From Diphasiastrum complanatum (taxonomy: Eukaryota > Streptophyta > Lycopodiopsida > Lycopodiales > Lycopodiaceae): a stretch of DNA of 64,000 bases. How positions within the stretch are numbered: position 1 is the stretch's first letter; every line of letters begins with the position of its first letter. The position numbers and the translations under genes were made by a program. Location of the stretch: the NCBI GenBank assembly GCA_029204225.1, contig CM055108.1, positions 3,006,672 through 3,070,671 of the forward strand. Reading direction: 5' to 3'. Below the pieces are notes generated by a model, which did no database searches, was not told where the DNA came from, and saw only the letters and a list, made by a program, of their open reading frames with translations. Positions 11,501 through 21,723 of this stretch are shown piece after piece.

Positions 11501-13402
11501 GCGTGTCCCACACACAGCTCGTCCAATGCAAGTCCGCTATCTTGCCCAATGGCTTTCAACTGGCACCACCTCGCACTTCCATCACCTGTGACCGCCAAAA
11601 TGTGTGTACCTCCAAGCTAGCCCATATTTTCCTCTAAACGAGAAATTTCTAAGCTACAGATACGTGTGTCACTGCAGCTATCACTTGACTTGACAATGCC
11701 ACTGCCGATCAAACCTGTGAGAGCGTTCCCTCAAAATACAATTCTGCTACCATTCGCTCCCATACTACATTTACCGCCTCCAAACACCCTGTTATCCTGT
11801 CAGGAGTAAGTAATAATAATTTCGAAGCGATAATGCCTCATTGTACCACCCTGTAGCAGGTTTCACCAACCAAAAATCACCCCAAATTTGGCCTTACGGT
11901 ACCCAAATGGCGAATGTAGCCCATCACTAGGTCACCTGCACTCCGCTCGATAGAATGGTGACTAAAAGACCCCAAGACATGTTTCTCCCTGCTCTGTGAC
12001 GTCACTCTGTCCACTGGCTCTGAGCAACCAGTTTCAGGGGTCATTTTGGCCCAAGGATGGCCAAAATAGTTGCCCTCTAGCCCCAATTAGCCCCAATGGT
12101 AATTTGCCTTGCAAAAATGAACTGAATTTTTATTTTGAAAATTTTTAATGAAGAAAGAGCATTTCCTGCCCTTCGGGTCCCTTCAGCAATTTTTTATGAA
12201 GATTTTTATTGAAGGCGAAGGCCCACTGACCCTTCGGACCCCTTCAAAGCTTCAAACCTTCTTTCAACCATATCCCAATGGCCCATCTTCATCCCACGGT
12301 TCTCATGAGTTTAATCTTGACCATTGACTTCATTGGAGTCTAATCCAACAATGGAGAACAAGTCCGCGCGAGGAAACCATCTCTTACAACTACTGGACAT
12401 TCATGTACACTATGAACCCAATTGCGCTGGGCGCGCGGCCCCACCTGCGAGCTTCTCCACGACCATCTCTCTTTCTCCTTCTTCTTCACCAAGCTTTCAT
12501 AGGGTGGCTGCCATCATGGATTTGATCCATGCTCTCTTACCTTTCCACGGCTATTCACGGCCGGTTGCAGCTAGCTTCATCCTACCAGGGTGCCCTCTGT
12601 AAGCATCTCATAATTTAGAACAAGATTATCTATGAAGAAAGATCTAGCACTTTTCTTTTTGAAACCCTTGTTGTCCATTCTTCACCATTTCAGGTCATTT
12701 CAACACCATAATTGATGATACTTTTTGCTTTCTTAAACTGTGGCCGACTGCGCCCTACTGCTGCTCCCAGATTTGTGCTTTGCTTTGTATGAAGAAAGAT
12801 CAATGGCCTTCCATCTGTAAACCCTAGCTGTTAAGGAAAAGAGACTTATTGGGCATTTACACCACAATTCCATGTGGTTTCTCTTGCAGTTCACAACTCC
12901 ACAGAGGTCGCCCTACCTCTACCTCAATAATGCAATTTACAGTTTCCTAATTGATGCGGTATTGACTGCAAACAAGCCGATTTTCTCAGAAATCTGTCAA
13001 CACCCCACAAAATCTGGAAATTCTCCAAATTTCCTCCATTTTCAACTAAATTTGCTCCTATAAATGGCCATGGCTCTCCATCACTGCTCTTTGCAAATCC
13101 CTTGCAAGCCCCGTTGCGCCAAACATCTATCCACATAGTGAATTATGAAGCCACCATCGATGATTTCCCTGAAACCACCGAAATTGCAAGTTTCTCCGTG
13201 AATTCTCCCTGGAATCCACCTACGACGATCGTTTTGATCTTCTCCAAAGCTCTGATTGAAGGAGCTTTGCTGTCTCCAGCCATCCGGACTGCCTATACCC
13301 TGTATGGAGTCCTCTCTACTGAGACGCTCTGAGTGCTATTTCTCCTGGTGAAAGACGCTATCCCATAGCTCCACCGGATCGTGCATACCTGTAACACCCT
13401 GA
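8600..13402. other. Interior of the nested element: no gene recognised
   Basis: Short local duplications are present: about 35 bp with GAGGAAATC and ACCACC at 8843 and again at 8963, and a 38-bp unit (AAGCTAGCTCC...GAATGGTTCC) in tandem at 11084 and 11122. A block around 12145-12260 repeats CCCTTCGG-type words. Around 12870-13340 the composition becomes more gene-like. On the minus strand a reading begins ATGGCTGGAGACAGCAAAGC (about 13280) shortly after the primer site and stays open for roughly 45 codons, where gag would start. It resembles no gag I can name and may be a remnant. Confidence 0.5.
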
Positions 13403-13416
13403 CGCTCTGATACCAG

Positions 13417-13886
13417 GTTGAAATTATGTTAGGATCTAGTGCAGTATGCATATCACATCACACAATCACCATAGCCACTCCTCACAAGCTCTCAAAGATG
13501 GCACAACAAAAGTTAATAGATTACAAAGAAACACTGTACATATAGAGTATTCACAAATTGCATGAAAAGGCAGGTGTCCTAAAATTGGCCTACCACCTGT
13601 CAAACTAAGGTCGGACCCAATATGGCCAAATTCGACCGACAAACTCAGGACATGCCCCTGAGTATAACATGTACTGTATATAACTCTGTATAGGTTAATT
13701 CTTCCTATGTGTGGCTACCCGGCTAACCCAAGTAGCCGTCTACGGGATCAATGCCTGATTAATATATCCTAACGGGTCACGTCTAGAACACAACCATATA
13801 CAATAAACCAGATAAACTGTACACCAATTACATCATCACATTTAGAGCTTATACTAATGAATCAGATCAAAACTGATTTCTAGTTG
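13417..13886 (-). repeat. 5' LTR of the nested non-coding element
   Basis: It pairs with 8121-8588. The minus-strand primer site TGGTATCAGAGC (13404-13415) adjoins its downstream end, which defines it as the 5' LTR. It begins CAACTAGAAATC and ends AATTTCAAC on the minus strand instead of TG...CA. Confidence 0.85.
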
Positions 13887-13891
13887 TTTTA

Positions 13892-14433
13892 ATACAATGT
13901 GGTGTACTGTTCATGATGGACGAATTGAGTAGATGGAAGTTGTGATGTTTGAGTGATGGTGATAGGGATTGGAGATGTGTCGACACTTGTGATAAGAGAA
14001 GTGAAAAGTATTGTCTCCTTTGGCTCATAATGTCTCGTCGAAGGATTTGATGTTGCAATCAATTCTTCTTCAATGGCTTCCATGATTTTCATTGTTGAGG
14101 TGTCTTTAAGCATTGGATAGGGTGATTGTGCTATGTCTCCCATTTCATTGATATTTCCATGCCCTTGGATGGTGGATTTGCACAAGTGTTGCTGTTGTTG
14201 GATGAGTCTTTACCTTGTGTGTGGCCCTCTGAATGTTCTTTTGTGTGTCGGCTATGGACATGCTCTTTTAACCATTGTGGCTCTAACTCTGCTTCCTTGC
14301 CTCGTGTGAATGACATTGGTGTATTTTTGCTAGTAATGTGGTGTCGTTTGGGTGCTGGCCTGCTTGTTTCCTTTGTCTCTCCCTCTTTTATCCTCTTGGA
14401 GTGTTGAGCTCGTGTCGACATGGTATGTGGCAC
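13892..14433 (-). pseudogene. Gag-like protein, N-terminal part (split by the nested element)
   Basis: It starts MPHTMSTRAQHSKRIKEGET at 14433 and reads as a Lys/Arg/Glu-rich, probably disordered segment to about 14131. A one-frame shift near 14150-14180 leads into a second open reading (about 14185-13889) that ends HHEQYTTLY at the insertion point. Excising the nested element with one TTTTA copy continues this frame directly into the coiled-coil half at 8115-6295. In total about 790 codons would have followed a leader of about 1.16 kb. Basic residues near the N-terminus would suit a nucleic-acid-binding gag, but that is inference; no zinc knuckle is seen. Confidence 0.5.
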
Positions 14434-15594
14434 ATCTGGATATCAATAAAATCAGCTGATCGAACTTAGAGTAGAGTTCTTCGGACAAAAAGCCTTTCCA
14501 ACACTTTGCTTCCCATCTGCTAGGATTATGGCTCGATCCAACTTGTTGCCAATCTCTGAAGAGGATCCTAGTCTTTTTCCCTTTGAGGAAAAACCCAACT
14601 GATACTGGATATCACCCATGCTCAGTGAGTTTCAGTTCCGAAGATGGCCGTCCCAAAATGAAGACCAACTGCTATAGAAGATCTCCCCTGAAATTGCCCT
14701 TTCCAACTTTTGACTTCCTGCTTGCATCTGGTGGGCATTGTCGCAAATGAAACTAACCTAGGAAACAGGCTAGCCATCCATCCTTTGCAAACATTGAGTC
14801 GTTTCGTTGTCGTTCACGTGCGAGTACTTGAACTGCAAATCCGCCGCACAGATTCTTTAGTCCTCTTTGTTTGATAGTATCAGCCTTCAAAAGAAAAGGT
14901 TCCTTCTCGAGCCATCAGCTCCTTGTATCACAAGCAATCATGCAAACCAGGCAAAGCACGAGTACTAAGACTCACCACGAATACATACAAGTAAGACACT
15001 TAGGCAGGTTTACTAACAAGTAACAAAGACAAGGTCTCCCTTTGAGATGGTCCTGCCAACGGACCTTTGCCTAGCCGCGCCCATACAAATCGATCACGGA
15101 ATCAGCCCACATAGGACACCCCTCCAACTATCTGTGCTTTCACCATTAAGCAGCACATTGCATCAGTCACGCCCCACCACTTTTTGGTCGATAGCCCTTA
15201 TAGCTAAACGATCGGCAGCTATCCCGCACCGGCAGCTAACCACCCATGCTTTACACCCGAATTCGAGCAGCATCTCTGTATCAATGGTTAACCCGTACAG
15301 TTCGAATATGTCGCCCCGCACCCCACAAGGTACAGACCGTGCTTTCACCTCTCTAGGTAGCACTTTGCCTCATCCGTCCTACGTGCAGACAGCGCCAGGC
15401 CCAAACTGCGAGAACTGACCGTGCTTACACCTCAAGGACAGCACCTTGACTCATCAAGTCCCCCGTTTTGTCGACCACCCCGACCGTGGACGCACCCGTG
15501 CTTACACTGTGGGCAACACCTTGCACAACAGTTGTCTTGATGAACCCCAAACCGTGGCCATTTCCATAAGATCCGCATAGCTGACCGGCCAGTC
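14434..15594 (-). other. Non-coding leader of the gag-like element
   Basis: It lies between the primer site (15595-15607) and the first Met of the gag-like reading. No ORF here has support; those at 15047-15850 are chance readings in GC-richer LTR or leader sequence. The block 15415-15594 is shared with 5060-5235. Confidence 0.55.
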
Positions 15595-15609
15595 GGCTCT
15601 GATACCACA

Positions 15610-16494
15610 TGTAGCGCAGGCATCCCAAAGGGAGCCGGGAACCATGACTTAGCTTCCCAGCCTTCAACTCTTGCCATCCAAACCCACTTGACATACAAGC
15701 AGCCAACTCGCCAACAATGATCAGACTTAACCAACTTGAAGTTCTGAAAACCGACATTGAGATCCAACCTGGCGCCATGCCAGATCCGGGGTCCCGATGT
15801 GGGTGACTTCCCTCCAAGCAAGCTGCCCGACATACATCAAACTTAACCAACTCGAAGCTTCATTACAAATGAGTAACATCCATTCCAAGCAAGCGGTCTG
15901 ACTTACATCAGACTTAACCAACTAAAAGCTTCGTCACGAGCGCTGGAAGCCAACCTGGCGCCACGCCAGACTAGACAGCCATAAACAGGTAACATCCACC
16001 CAAGCAAGCCATCCAACTCAGCCGACAGGTTAGAGCCCGTCCTCAAGAGCTTAACCCATTCACGTTCATGCAAGGAACAGTCAGAACCACAAGCCGCGAC
16101 AGATATGGAAACAACCAGTTCCTGGACCAAATGGTCCCGACAACATACCGCTGGCGCCACGGACCGAATGGTTTCGACGGCATACTGCTGGCGTCCCGGG
16201 ATATGACCCTCAGCTATGTGCCAAGTTAAAAATTTTGAAAGCGGCCTTACAACTGGCGCTTCTACCGAACACTAAAACCCAGAAGGTAATCAGAGTCAGT
16301 TTGAGAAAAAATCCCACTTTATTGATAAATCTGAGAAGGTTACATTTCATGTGTGTGACCGACCCTAGTCTCCGGGGCGCTAGCATGCCAAGGCGAGAGC
16401 CATGACAACATTCCAGCAAGGGAGGCTGAGACTTGGTTGGAGCTTGCCCTGAGTCGCAACCCGCACTCCCCTATAGTATTGGTGTGATTCGGCA
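15610..16494 (-). repeat. LTR (885 bp) shared between two head-to-tail elements
   Basis: On the minus strand it starts TGCCGAATCACACC (16494) and ends CCTGCGCTACA (15610). A polypurine tract (ATGAGGGGGGG, 16495-16505) lies upstream and a perfect initiator-Met primer site (TGGTATCAGAGCC, 15595-15607) downstream, two bases off. It therefore serves as 3' LTR for the element above 16.5 kb and 5' LTR for the gag-like element. Inside are irregular direct repeats: ACTTAACCAACT at 15726, 15842 and 15912, and CAACCTGGCGCCA at about 15768 and 15951. Confidence 0.78.
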
Positions 16495-16727
16495 CCCCCC
16501 CTCATACCAAGCACTCTACCCAAGCTGGTAAAGCACATTTTTCTCTCTCTAGGATTTTCTCTTTCTAGAAAGTCATTTTCTCTCTCTAGATTTTATTGAT
16601 CCCGAGGCTTCCTTTAATCATGCCTAGATCGTGTGAGGTGATTGCACATCGATCTGAGCTCTCTGGACTTCGCTAGAACAGATCAAAGATTTTCAGCCAT
16701 AGGAACTTGGCACCGGCTGGATTCTGG

Positions 16728-17153
16728 TCATAGTGGCGCTGGGAGCGGCGCCGGTGCCGTTGGCGCCGGGAGGAGCAGGGGCGCTGCTGGCGCCGGGGAC
16801 ATAGCTGGCGCCGATGGCGCCGGAAGTAAAGCTTGTAAAGGTAGCTTTACAACATCCGGGAACCCCAAGTGGTTTAGGATATGTGGTGATATAGGAATTT
16901 TATCCTCGTCGTTGCATCTAGGGATCTTGAATGTCTGGAGCTCCTCATCAAATGTAGAATAAGCCGCACGCACCAGGCATTCATGTTGCACACCTGAGAA
17001 AAGTCGTGTGTCAAAGTTTAGCCGCTCCAAGAAAGGACGAGCCGCTGCTAGCTTTTTGGAAAAATCAGTAAATGAGACCAAGTGAATTTTTGTCGTGCAC
17101 CTGCTAGGTTTCATGTATGATAAAACACTTTGCTTAGTTTTGGGACCCCACAA
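16728..17153 (-). pseudogene. C-terminal fragment of an unknown element protein with Ala/Pro tail
   Basis: This 141-residue reading lies just upstream of a polypurine tract and LTR, the position of the last ORF of an LTR element. Its first two thirds look like real protein (FLERLNFDTRLFSGVQHECL, ILNHLGFPDVVKL), but I recognise no family. The last 35 residues are almost all Ala, Pro, Leu and Ser, encoded by a GGCGCC-type minisatellite (16733-16833). No upstream start is visible because the sequence becomes poly-T and non-coding above 17.15 kb. Confidence 0.35.
16733..16833. repeat. GGCGCC minisatellite
   Basis: Irregular units of 9-15 bases are built around GGCGCC/GGCGCT, about eight copies in 100 bp. 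It is far more GC-rich than the flanks. GGCGCC also recurs at about 15772, 15955 and 16153 inside the neighbouring LTR. Confidence 0.7.
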
Positions 17154-17555
17154 TATGGATAATATGCTGCCTGGTAGCTTATGCGAGTGGTTCTCCTTTT
17201 TTTTTTTTTTTTTTTAAAAGAGATATTAATTCCTTGCAATCGATTGCAAGAATAAGTGATGCTAGCTTCAAACCGTAAGATAATTATTGTTTTGGGACAT
17301 GATTATCACTGGTCATGCACGTTGTTACTTGGAACCTATACAATAGTGATAGAAGTGAGGTATATTTGCGAGAATTCAGACCTAAACTATCCTATGAAGT
17401 ATTGATTGTTAAACATGCAGGCAATTCAACAAAAAAGGGCGTAAAAAATGAATTAAGAAAATGAACATTATTACAAAACGACATAAATTACAAACATGCA
17501 TGCACACACACATAACACACAATCAATCAATACATGTCTAAGGAATAGCAGGGCT
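17154..17555. other. Non-coding, includes poly-T tract
   Basis: AT-rich; a run of 17 T at about 17198-17214; no coding signal. On the minus strand it follows the gypsy integrase end and is probably its 3' untranslated part. Confidence 0.5.
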
Positions 17556-17851
17556 CATGATATCGCCGTAATCTACTCACGTTAATTACTATGTCCAAAG
17601 GGATGCCTTCGAGAGTCACTCTTAAGTTTAGTGTAGCTCGAGGCAAAGATCTGATCAATGATATAGGGACCTTGGCCAGTAAACTTAAGTTTGCCTTAAT
17701 GTACTTTCGTTTGATAGAGAAGGACTCTATCTCCTTCTTTAAATTCTTTCAACTTAATATGGCGGTCATGCCAATCTTGTTGACGTCTTTTGTGCACTTG
17801 TTGTGCGTGCACACTAATGACTCTTGTTTCCTGAAGGTGCCGTTACACTAA
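17556..17851 (-). pseudogene. Ty3/gypsy integrase C-terminal fragment
   Basis: On the minus strand it reads DWHDRHIKLKEFKEGDRVLL, then GKLKFTGQGPYIIDQIF. This matches in order the HDRHLHKKDLKKGDLVLMYK and GPYHITNI segment at 3431-3550, so it belongs to the same non-chromodomain Ty3 lineage. It abuts the copia integrase at about 17843-17851, an abrupt switch between two retrotransposon superfamilies inside integrase. A stop interrupts it after YQTKVH. Confidence 0.7.
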
Positions 17852-18906
17852 AGGCTTCATATAGTAGGTTGCAGTCCTTCGAGAGAAGTCGTCAATGAAG
17901 GTTAGGAAATAGAGAGCTCCCCCTGTGGAAGCAGTCTGCATCGGGCCACAAATGTCGCTATGTACAAGGTCAAACAAGTCCTTGGATGTATGAACTGAGT
18001 CTGAACTGAAGGGACTCCTAGCATGCTTGCTGATAATACAACTTTTGCATGGAGAAGTTGGCTTGCTGACTGTTGGCAGATCTTGTACTAGACTATGAAC
18101 TGACATTTGCTGAATACTATTGTAGACCAAGTTTGGAATGCCACAATATATCAGTTGATTCAGAAGTGGCTGTGTGAAGAGCTTGACTGTTAGAAGAATA
18201 ACAATGGCTGAGTTTGTAAAAATAGCCACTTCTTCTTCCATAGGCTAGCACCTTCCGAGATTTGTCAAGAATTGTGCAACCATCTGTATCAAATTTGACC
18301 CTCTGATCTGAATTGGTGATTATGCTAACTGAGAGAAGATTCTTGGTCAGATTTGGAATGTGGAGAACGTTGGACAACAACTTGACCTCACCTCTTTTGA
18401 ATTCAACTATGACTATTCTTTCACCTTCAATTGTATGTGATGAGTTGTCTCCAAGTTGCACAACTCGAGAGTGGGTGAATGACTTATAGTCCTACAATCG
18501 CGATGGTGAGTCATGTGTTGAGTTGCTCCGGAGTCTAGATACCAGGAATCGATATCTTGTTATTCTCCAACTTTGGTCATGAAAGCTATTTCATCATCTT
18601 CTTCTTCTTGTTGATTTGAGTGACTGATTGGAGCACTATGTGCTTGTTCTTGGAACTGCTTCTTCTTTTCGTTGTTGTACTTCAAAGTTCGGCAGTCCTT
18701 GATTTCGTGGCTAGTCCTCTTACAGTATCTGCAAAAAAGTTTCTGCACTGGTTGGAATGATGAAGGGCTTGAATTCGATCCTGAACCGAAATTTGGTCTA
18801 GACTGCATGTTGCTATTTTTGTCAGTAGAGCCTGACTTTGTAAATATCTAGGATCTAAACTTCTGATTTTTTGAATACAGAGCTTGAGGATCCGATCCTA
18901 AGCATG
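17843..18906 (-). pseudogene. Ty1/copia gag end, protease and integrase start
   Basis: Minus-strand readings give a gag zinc knuckle CRYCKRTSHEIKDC (about 18700-18741; C-x2-C-x4-H-x4-C) and a copia protease with active-site DSGATQHMTHH (about 18500-18535). Then come VLHIPNLTKNLLSV, the pre-integrase LWHSKLGLQ, and the zinc-binding CKSCIISKHARSPF with HSDICGPM and FLTFIDDFSRR of the integrase core. The order is typical of copia. Frameshifts separate the protease from the gag end (about 18560) and lie near 18120-18180. The rest of integrase, RT and RNase H are missing where the gypsy fragment begins. The gag N-terminus is at 21226-21723, displaced by the chromovirus derivative. Confidence 0.85.
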
Positions 18907-18911
18907 AGGAG

Positions 18912-19427
18912 TAAAACGCCCCCAAGACATCCAATAGAGAATGAGCGTAAATAACACAATAAAGGAGTGCAGTGGACGAAACCGTCCCAACCAATCCTAG
19001 ATCGTCCGATCTAGCCCCCGAGCACTAGGGAGTATGGCAAGTCTCAATGATAGTAAGCGCTTACCAATCCGACAGCATAACGGCCGCAGACTCTCAATGA
19101 ATCAAATGGACACAGGATGGGGTACATATAGAGAGAAGCCCCTCCCCTGCCTGTCCATGCAATGAATCCACATGTAAGCGTGCTATCAACTCATGCCTAA
19201 CTCCCATGCATGTCCACTGCATGTAGGTACCCCTAACTCATAACAGCAAAGACCCATGCATAGACACAGTGCATGTACATCCTATCCCATACTAGGATGC
19301 AACACGCATGCCTATACCGCATGCAGGCATAGCCTAAGGTCCTACTTAGCTATTACCTAAATTAGGCTTGGCCCCTACATCTAAGGTAGCCACCTAATGG
19401 TACAAACCCCCCATTAGGGCCGTAACA
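18912..19427 (-). repeat. 3' LTR of the chromovirus derivative
   Basis: 516 bp, starting TGTTACGGCCCTAATGGGGG on the minus strand (19427) and ending GGGCGTTTTA (18912). A TATA-like TACATATAGAGAG on the plus strand (about 19122) is shared with the partner LTR. Many CATGCA words occur. Confidence 0.88.
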
Positions 19428-19499
19428 TACCTCCCCCCCTTATTTTAGTTCTGTCCTCAGAACTCAAAGTCCGAGAAACTCTTCCTTACATTACCTTCT

Positions 19500-20703
19500 A
19501 ATTCCCATGAATCCTCATCATCAGAATATCCTTTCTAATGAACCAGATGCTCAATAACATCCCGATTTTGTAATCGCTTGGATCTTGTATCAAGAATCTT
19601 TTCAGGTTCTAAAGGAATCCTCTCAAATAAGTCTTCAAACGAATCTAGATTAGTACCAGAACCAACATGATTTCCCTCATGTAAACTCATCTTCAGACGA
19701 CTTACATGAAACACAGGATGAGCCTTGGCTCCCTCTGGTAACTCTAATTGGTAAGCTAAAGATCCAATTTTTTTCAAGATTCTAAAAGGTCCACTGTACC
19801 TAGCAGACAGTTTGTAATGCGTCCCAGTGCGCATTACCTTAGAATCCTTTGGAATTCTAAGATACACCCAATCTCTTCAGATTAGCAAAATGTCTTACCC
19901 GATCCTGGGCACTTAAAACATTTTCACGTGCTAATTTTAACATTTCTTGCATTTCACACGAGAAATTCGCTACTTTCTGAACTTTAATCGACTCAGTTTC
20001 AACCGTTATTGGAGATCTAGGCTGAAATCCATACATAAGCATGAATGGACTTTACCCAGTAGCCGAATGCTTACTACTATTATAAGCAAACTCAATCAAG
20101 GGAAGATACTTTTTTCACTGAGATTGCCTAAGCGAAATGTATGCACGAAGCATTTGTTCCATTGTCTGATTCAAGCTTTTCAAACATTGTTGTCCAAAAT
20201 CGGCCTGTAAACTTAGGATCCCGATCACTAACAATGTTAGATGGCAACCCATATAGCCTGAACAAACGTTCAACAAATACTTGAGCTAAATTAGACGCTT
20301 TAATTGTAGTCTTTACCGGAATAAACGTAGCCAATTTTTTTAACCGATCAACTATGACCCAAATTGCATCATTCTGTTTATTCGTCCTCGGTAAACCAAC
20401 TACAAAGTCCATCAAAATACTATCCCATCGTTTAGAAGGAATATCCAATGGATGTAATAGTCCACCAGCCTTTAAGCGTTCTGCTTTATTCCGCTGGCAC
20501 TGATCACAGTTCAACACATAAGATTCTACGAAAGGTTTTAACTTTGGCCAAAAAAAAGTCCATTCGTACCAAATCTAGAGTACGATGTATACCAGGATGC
20601 CCAGCACAAGGTGCATCATGACATTCAAATAAAATTTTCTTTTTTAATGCATCCACCCCTGGTGCACACACTTTTCCCCTTTGGAACAAAATCCCATTCC
20701 GAA
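19500..20703 (-). pseudogene. Chromovirus integrase and chromodomain, partial
   Basis: Read on the minus strand: FIRNGILFQRGKVCAPG and ILFECHDAPCAGHPGIHRTL with the start of the zinc region; CDQCQRNKAERLKAGGLLHP; and the core with DSILMDFVVGLPRT and GLPSNIVSDRDPKFTGRFW, holding the first two acidic residues. The segment that should carry the catalytic Glu is lost near 20130. Then follow FMLMYGFQPRSPITVE (20042 on), GPFRILKKIGSLAYQLEL, AHPVFHVSRLK and a chromodomain-like PEKILDTRSKRLQNRDV with KGYSDDEDSWE, broken by a stop at about 19535. Wording is close to 1481-2850, so the two are one family. Confidence 0.86.
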
Positions 20704-21221
20704 TAAAACGTCCTCTAAGACCTCCAATAGAGAATGAGCGTAAAGAACACAATAAAGGAGTGCAGTGGACGAAACTGTCACAACCAATCCTAGATTGTCC
20801 GATCTAGCCCCCAAGCACTAGGGAGTATGGCAAGTCTCAATGATAGTAAGCGCTTACCAATCTGACAACATAACGGCCACAGACTCTCAATGAATCAAAT
20901 GGACACAGGATGAGGGTATATATAGAGAGAAGCCCCTCCCCTGCCTGTCCATGCAATGAATCCACATGTAAGCGTGCTATCAACTCATGCCTAACTCCCA
21001 TGCATGTCCACTGCATGTAGGTACCCCTAACTCATAATAGCAAAGACCCATGCATAGACACAGTGCATGTACATCCTATCCCATACTAGGATGCAACACA
21101 CATGCCTATACCGCATGCAGGCATAGCCTAAGGTCCTACTTAGCTATTACCCAAATTAGGCCTGGCCTCTACATCTAAGGTAGCCCCCTAATGGTACAAA
21201 CCCCCCATTAGGGCCGTAACA
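20704..21221 (-). repeat. 5' LTR of the chromovirus derivative
   Basis: 518 bp, near-identical to 18912-19427. Its downstream end joins the integrase frame through CGTTTTATTCGG, with TTTA shared by the LTR end and integrase, a possible microhomology deletion joint. Confidence 0.88.
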
Positions 21222-21225
21222 AGGA

Positions 21226-21723
21226 GGATGTTGATCTTCTTATCTCCTCTTGAGGGAGCAGCGGGATTACTCTTGATAGAGTGAGGTGCTCCTAGATAGA
21301 AATTGTCATTATCCAATTTTCATAGGCTTCAGGTAGACTCGATAATAGAGTCATGAGTGCATCAGAGTCTTCTAGAGACATTCTGAGGGTGAAGAATTTC
21401 TTCCTCGGATGAAGCTTGGACGTAACGTCTCTTATGTTGTAGAGAGTTGCTAGGATGTCCCATGCATCCTTAGTAGTCTGAGCAGCACGTATGTGGCTGA
21501 TCTGAGTATCCTTGATGTTGAGGGTGATCATGACAAACGCTTTGCCATCTCTTAGTCTCTACTTGGTGATGACGACTGCATCACCTTCTGGTTTGAGCTC
21601 TGTGCCATCAACGATGTCCCACAGTTCTTTGGCTAGAAGTTTAACCTTCATCTTGAATATCCAGAGATGGTAGTTATCTCCATCGAGTTTGTTAATGAGA
21701 GATGAACTAGATGATGGATCCAT
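21226..21723 (-). pseudogene. Ty1/copia gag N-terminal part
   Basis: Start ATG at 21723 with MDPSSSSSLINKLDGDNYHL, then WIFKMKVKLLAKELWDIVDG, typical of copia gag. A stop follows VVITK. Next come KAFVMITLNIKDTQISHI and TTKDAWDILATLY. About 30 residues are missing between SLEDSD and MTLLSSLPEAYENW. The C-terminal EEIRRS motif abuts the AGGAG insertion site. Coding resumes at 18906 beyond the nested element. Confidence 0.8.

Larger units (their letters stand above)
8121..13886 (-). mobile_element. Non-coding (LARD-like) LTR element nested in the gag-like gene
   Basis: Two direct repeats of about 468 bp bound it (8121-8588 and 13417-13886). On the minus strand a perfect initiator-Met primer site (TGGTATCAGAGC, 13404-13415) lies one base after the 5' LTR, and a purine tract (AAGGGAGAGAG, 8589-8599 region) precedes the 3' LTR. 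It is flanked by TTTTA at 8116-8120 and 13887-13891. Removing the element plus one TTTTA copy keeps the surrounding gag-like protein in one continuous frame, so the limits are well supported. The 4.8-kb interior has only short chance ORFs and no pol motifs on either strand, so it must have moved using proteins of other elements. LTR ends are not the usual TG/CA. Confidence 0.82.
18907..21226 (-). mobile_element. Chromovirus deletion derivative with target duplication, nested in copia
   Basis: Two LTRs (18912-19427 and 20704-21221) enclose only about 1.28 kb of coding sequence. The target duplication AGGAG is seen at 18907-18911 and 21222-21226, and copia gag continues on both sides. A polypurine tract (ATAAGGGGGGGAGGTA) abuts the 3' LTR at 19428-19443. 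The primer site, gag, protease, RT and RNase H are gone: the 5' LTR runs straight into the integrase N-terminus. LTRs are nearly identical, so the insertion is young. The internal deletion arose either before insertion (a defective mobile copy) or afterwards. Confidence 0.88.

Noticed and set aside
15425-16160. Several overlapping minus-strand ORFs rich in Trp, Gly and Ser
   Set aside because: They lie inside an LTR and its leader, in GC-richer sequence with few stops by chance, and are not shared with the related LTR at 5.25 kb.
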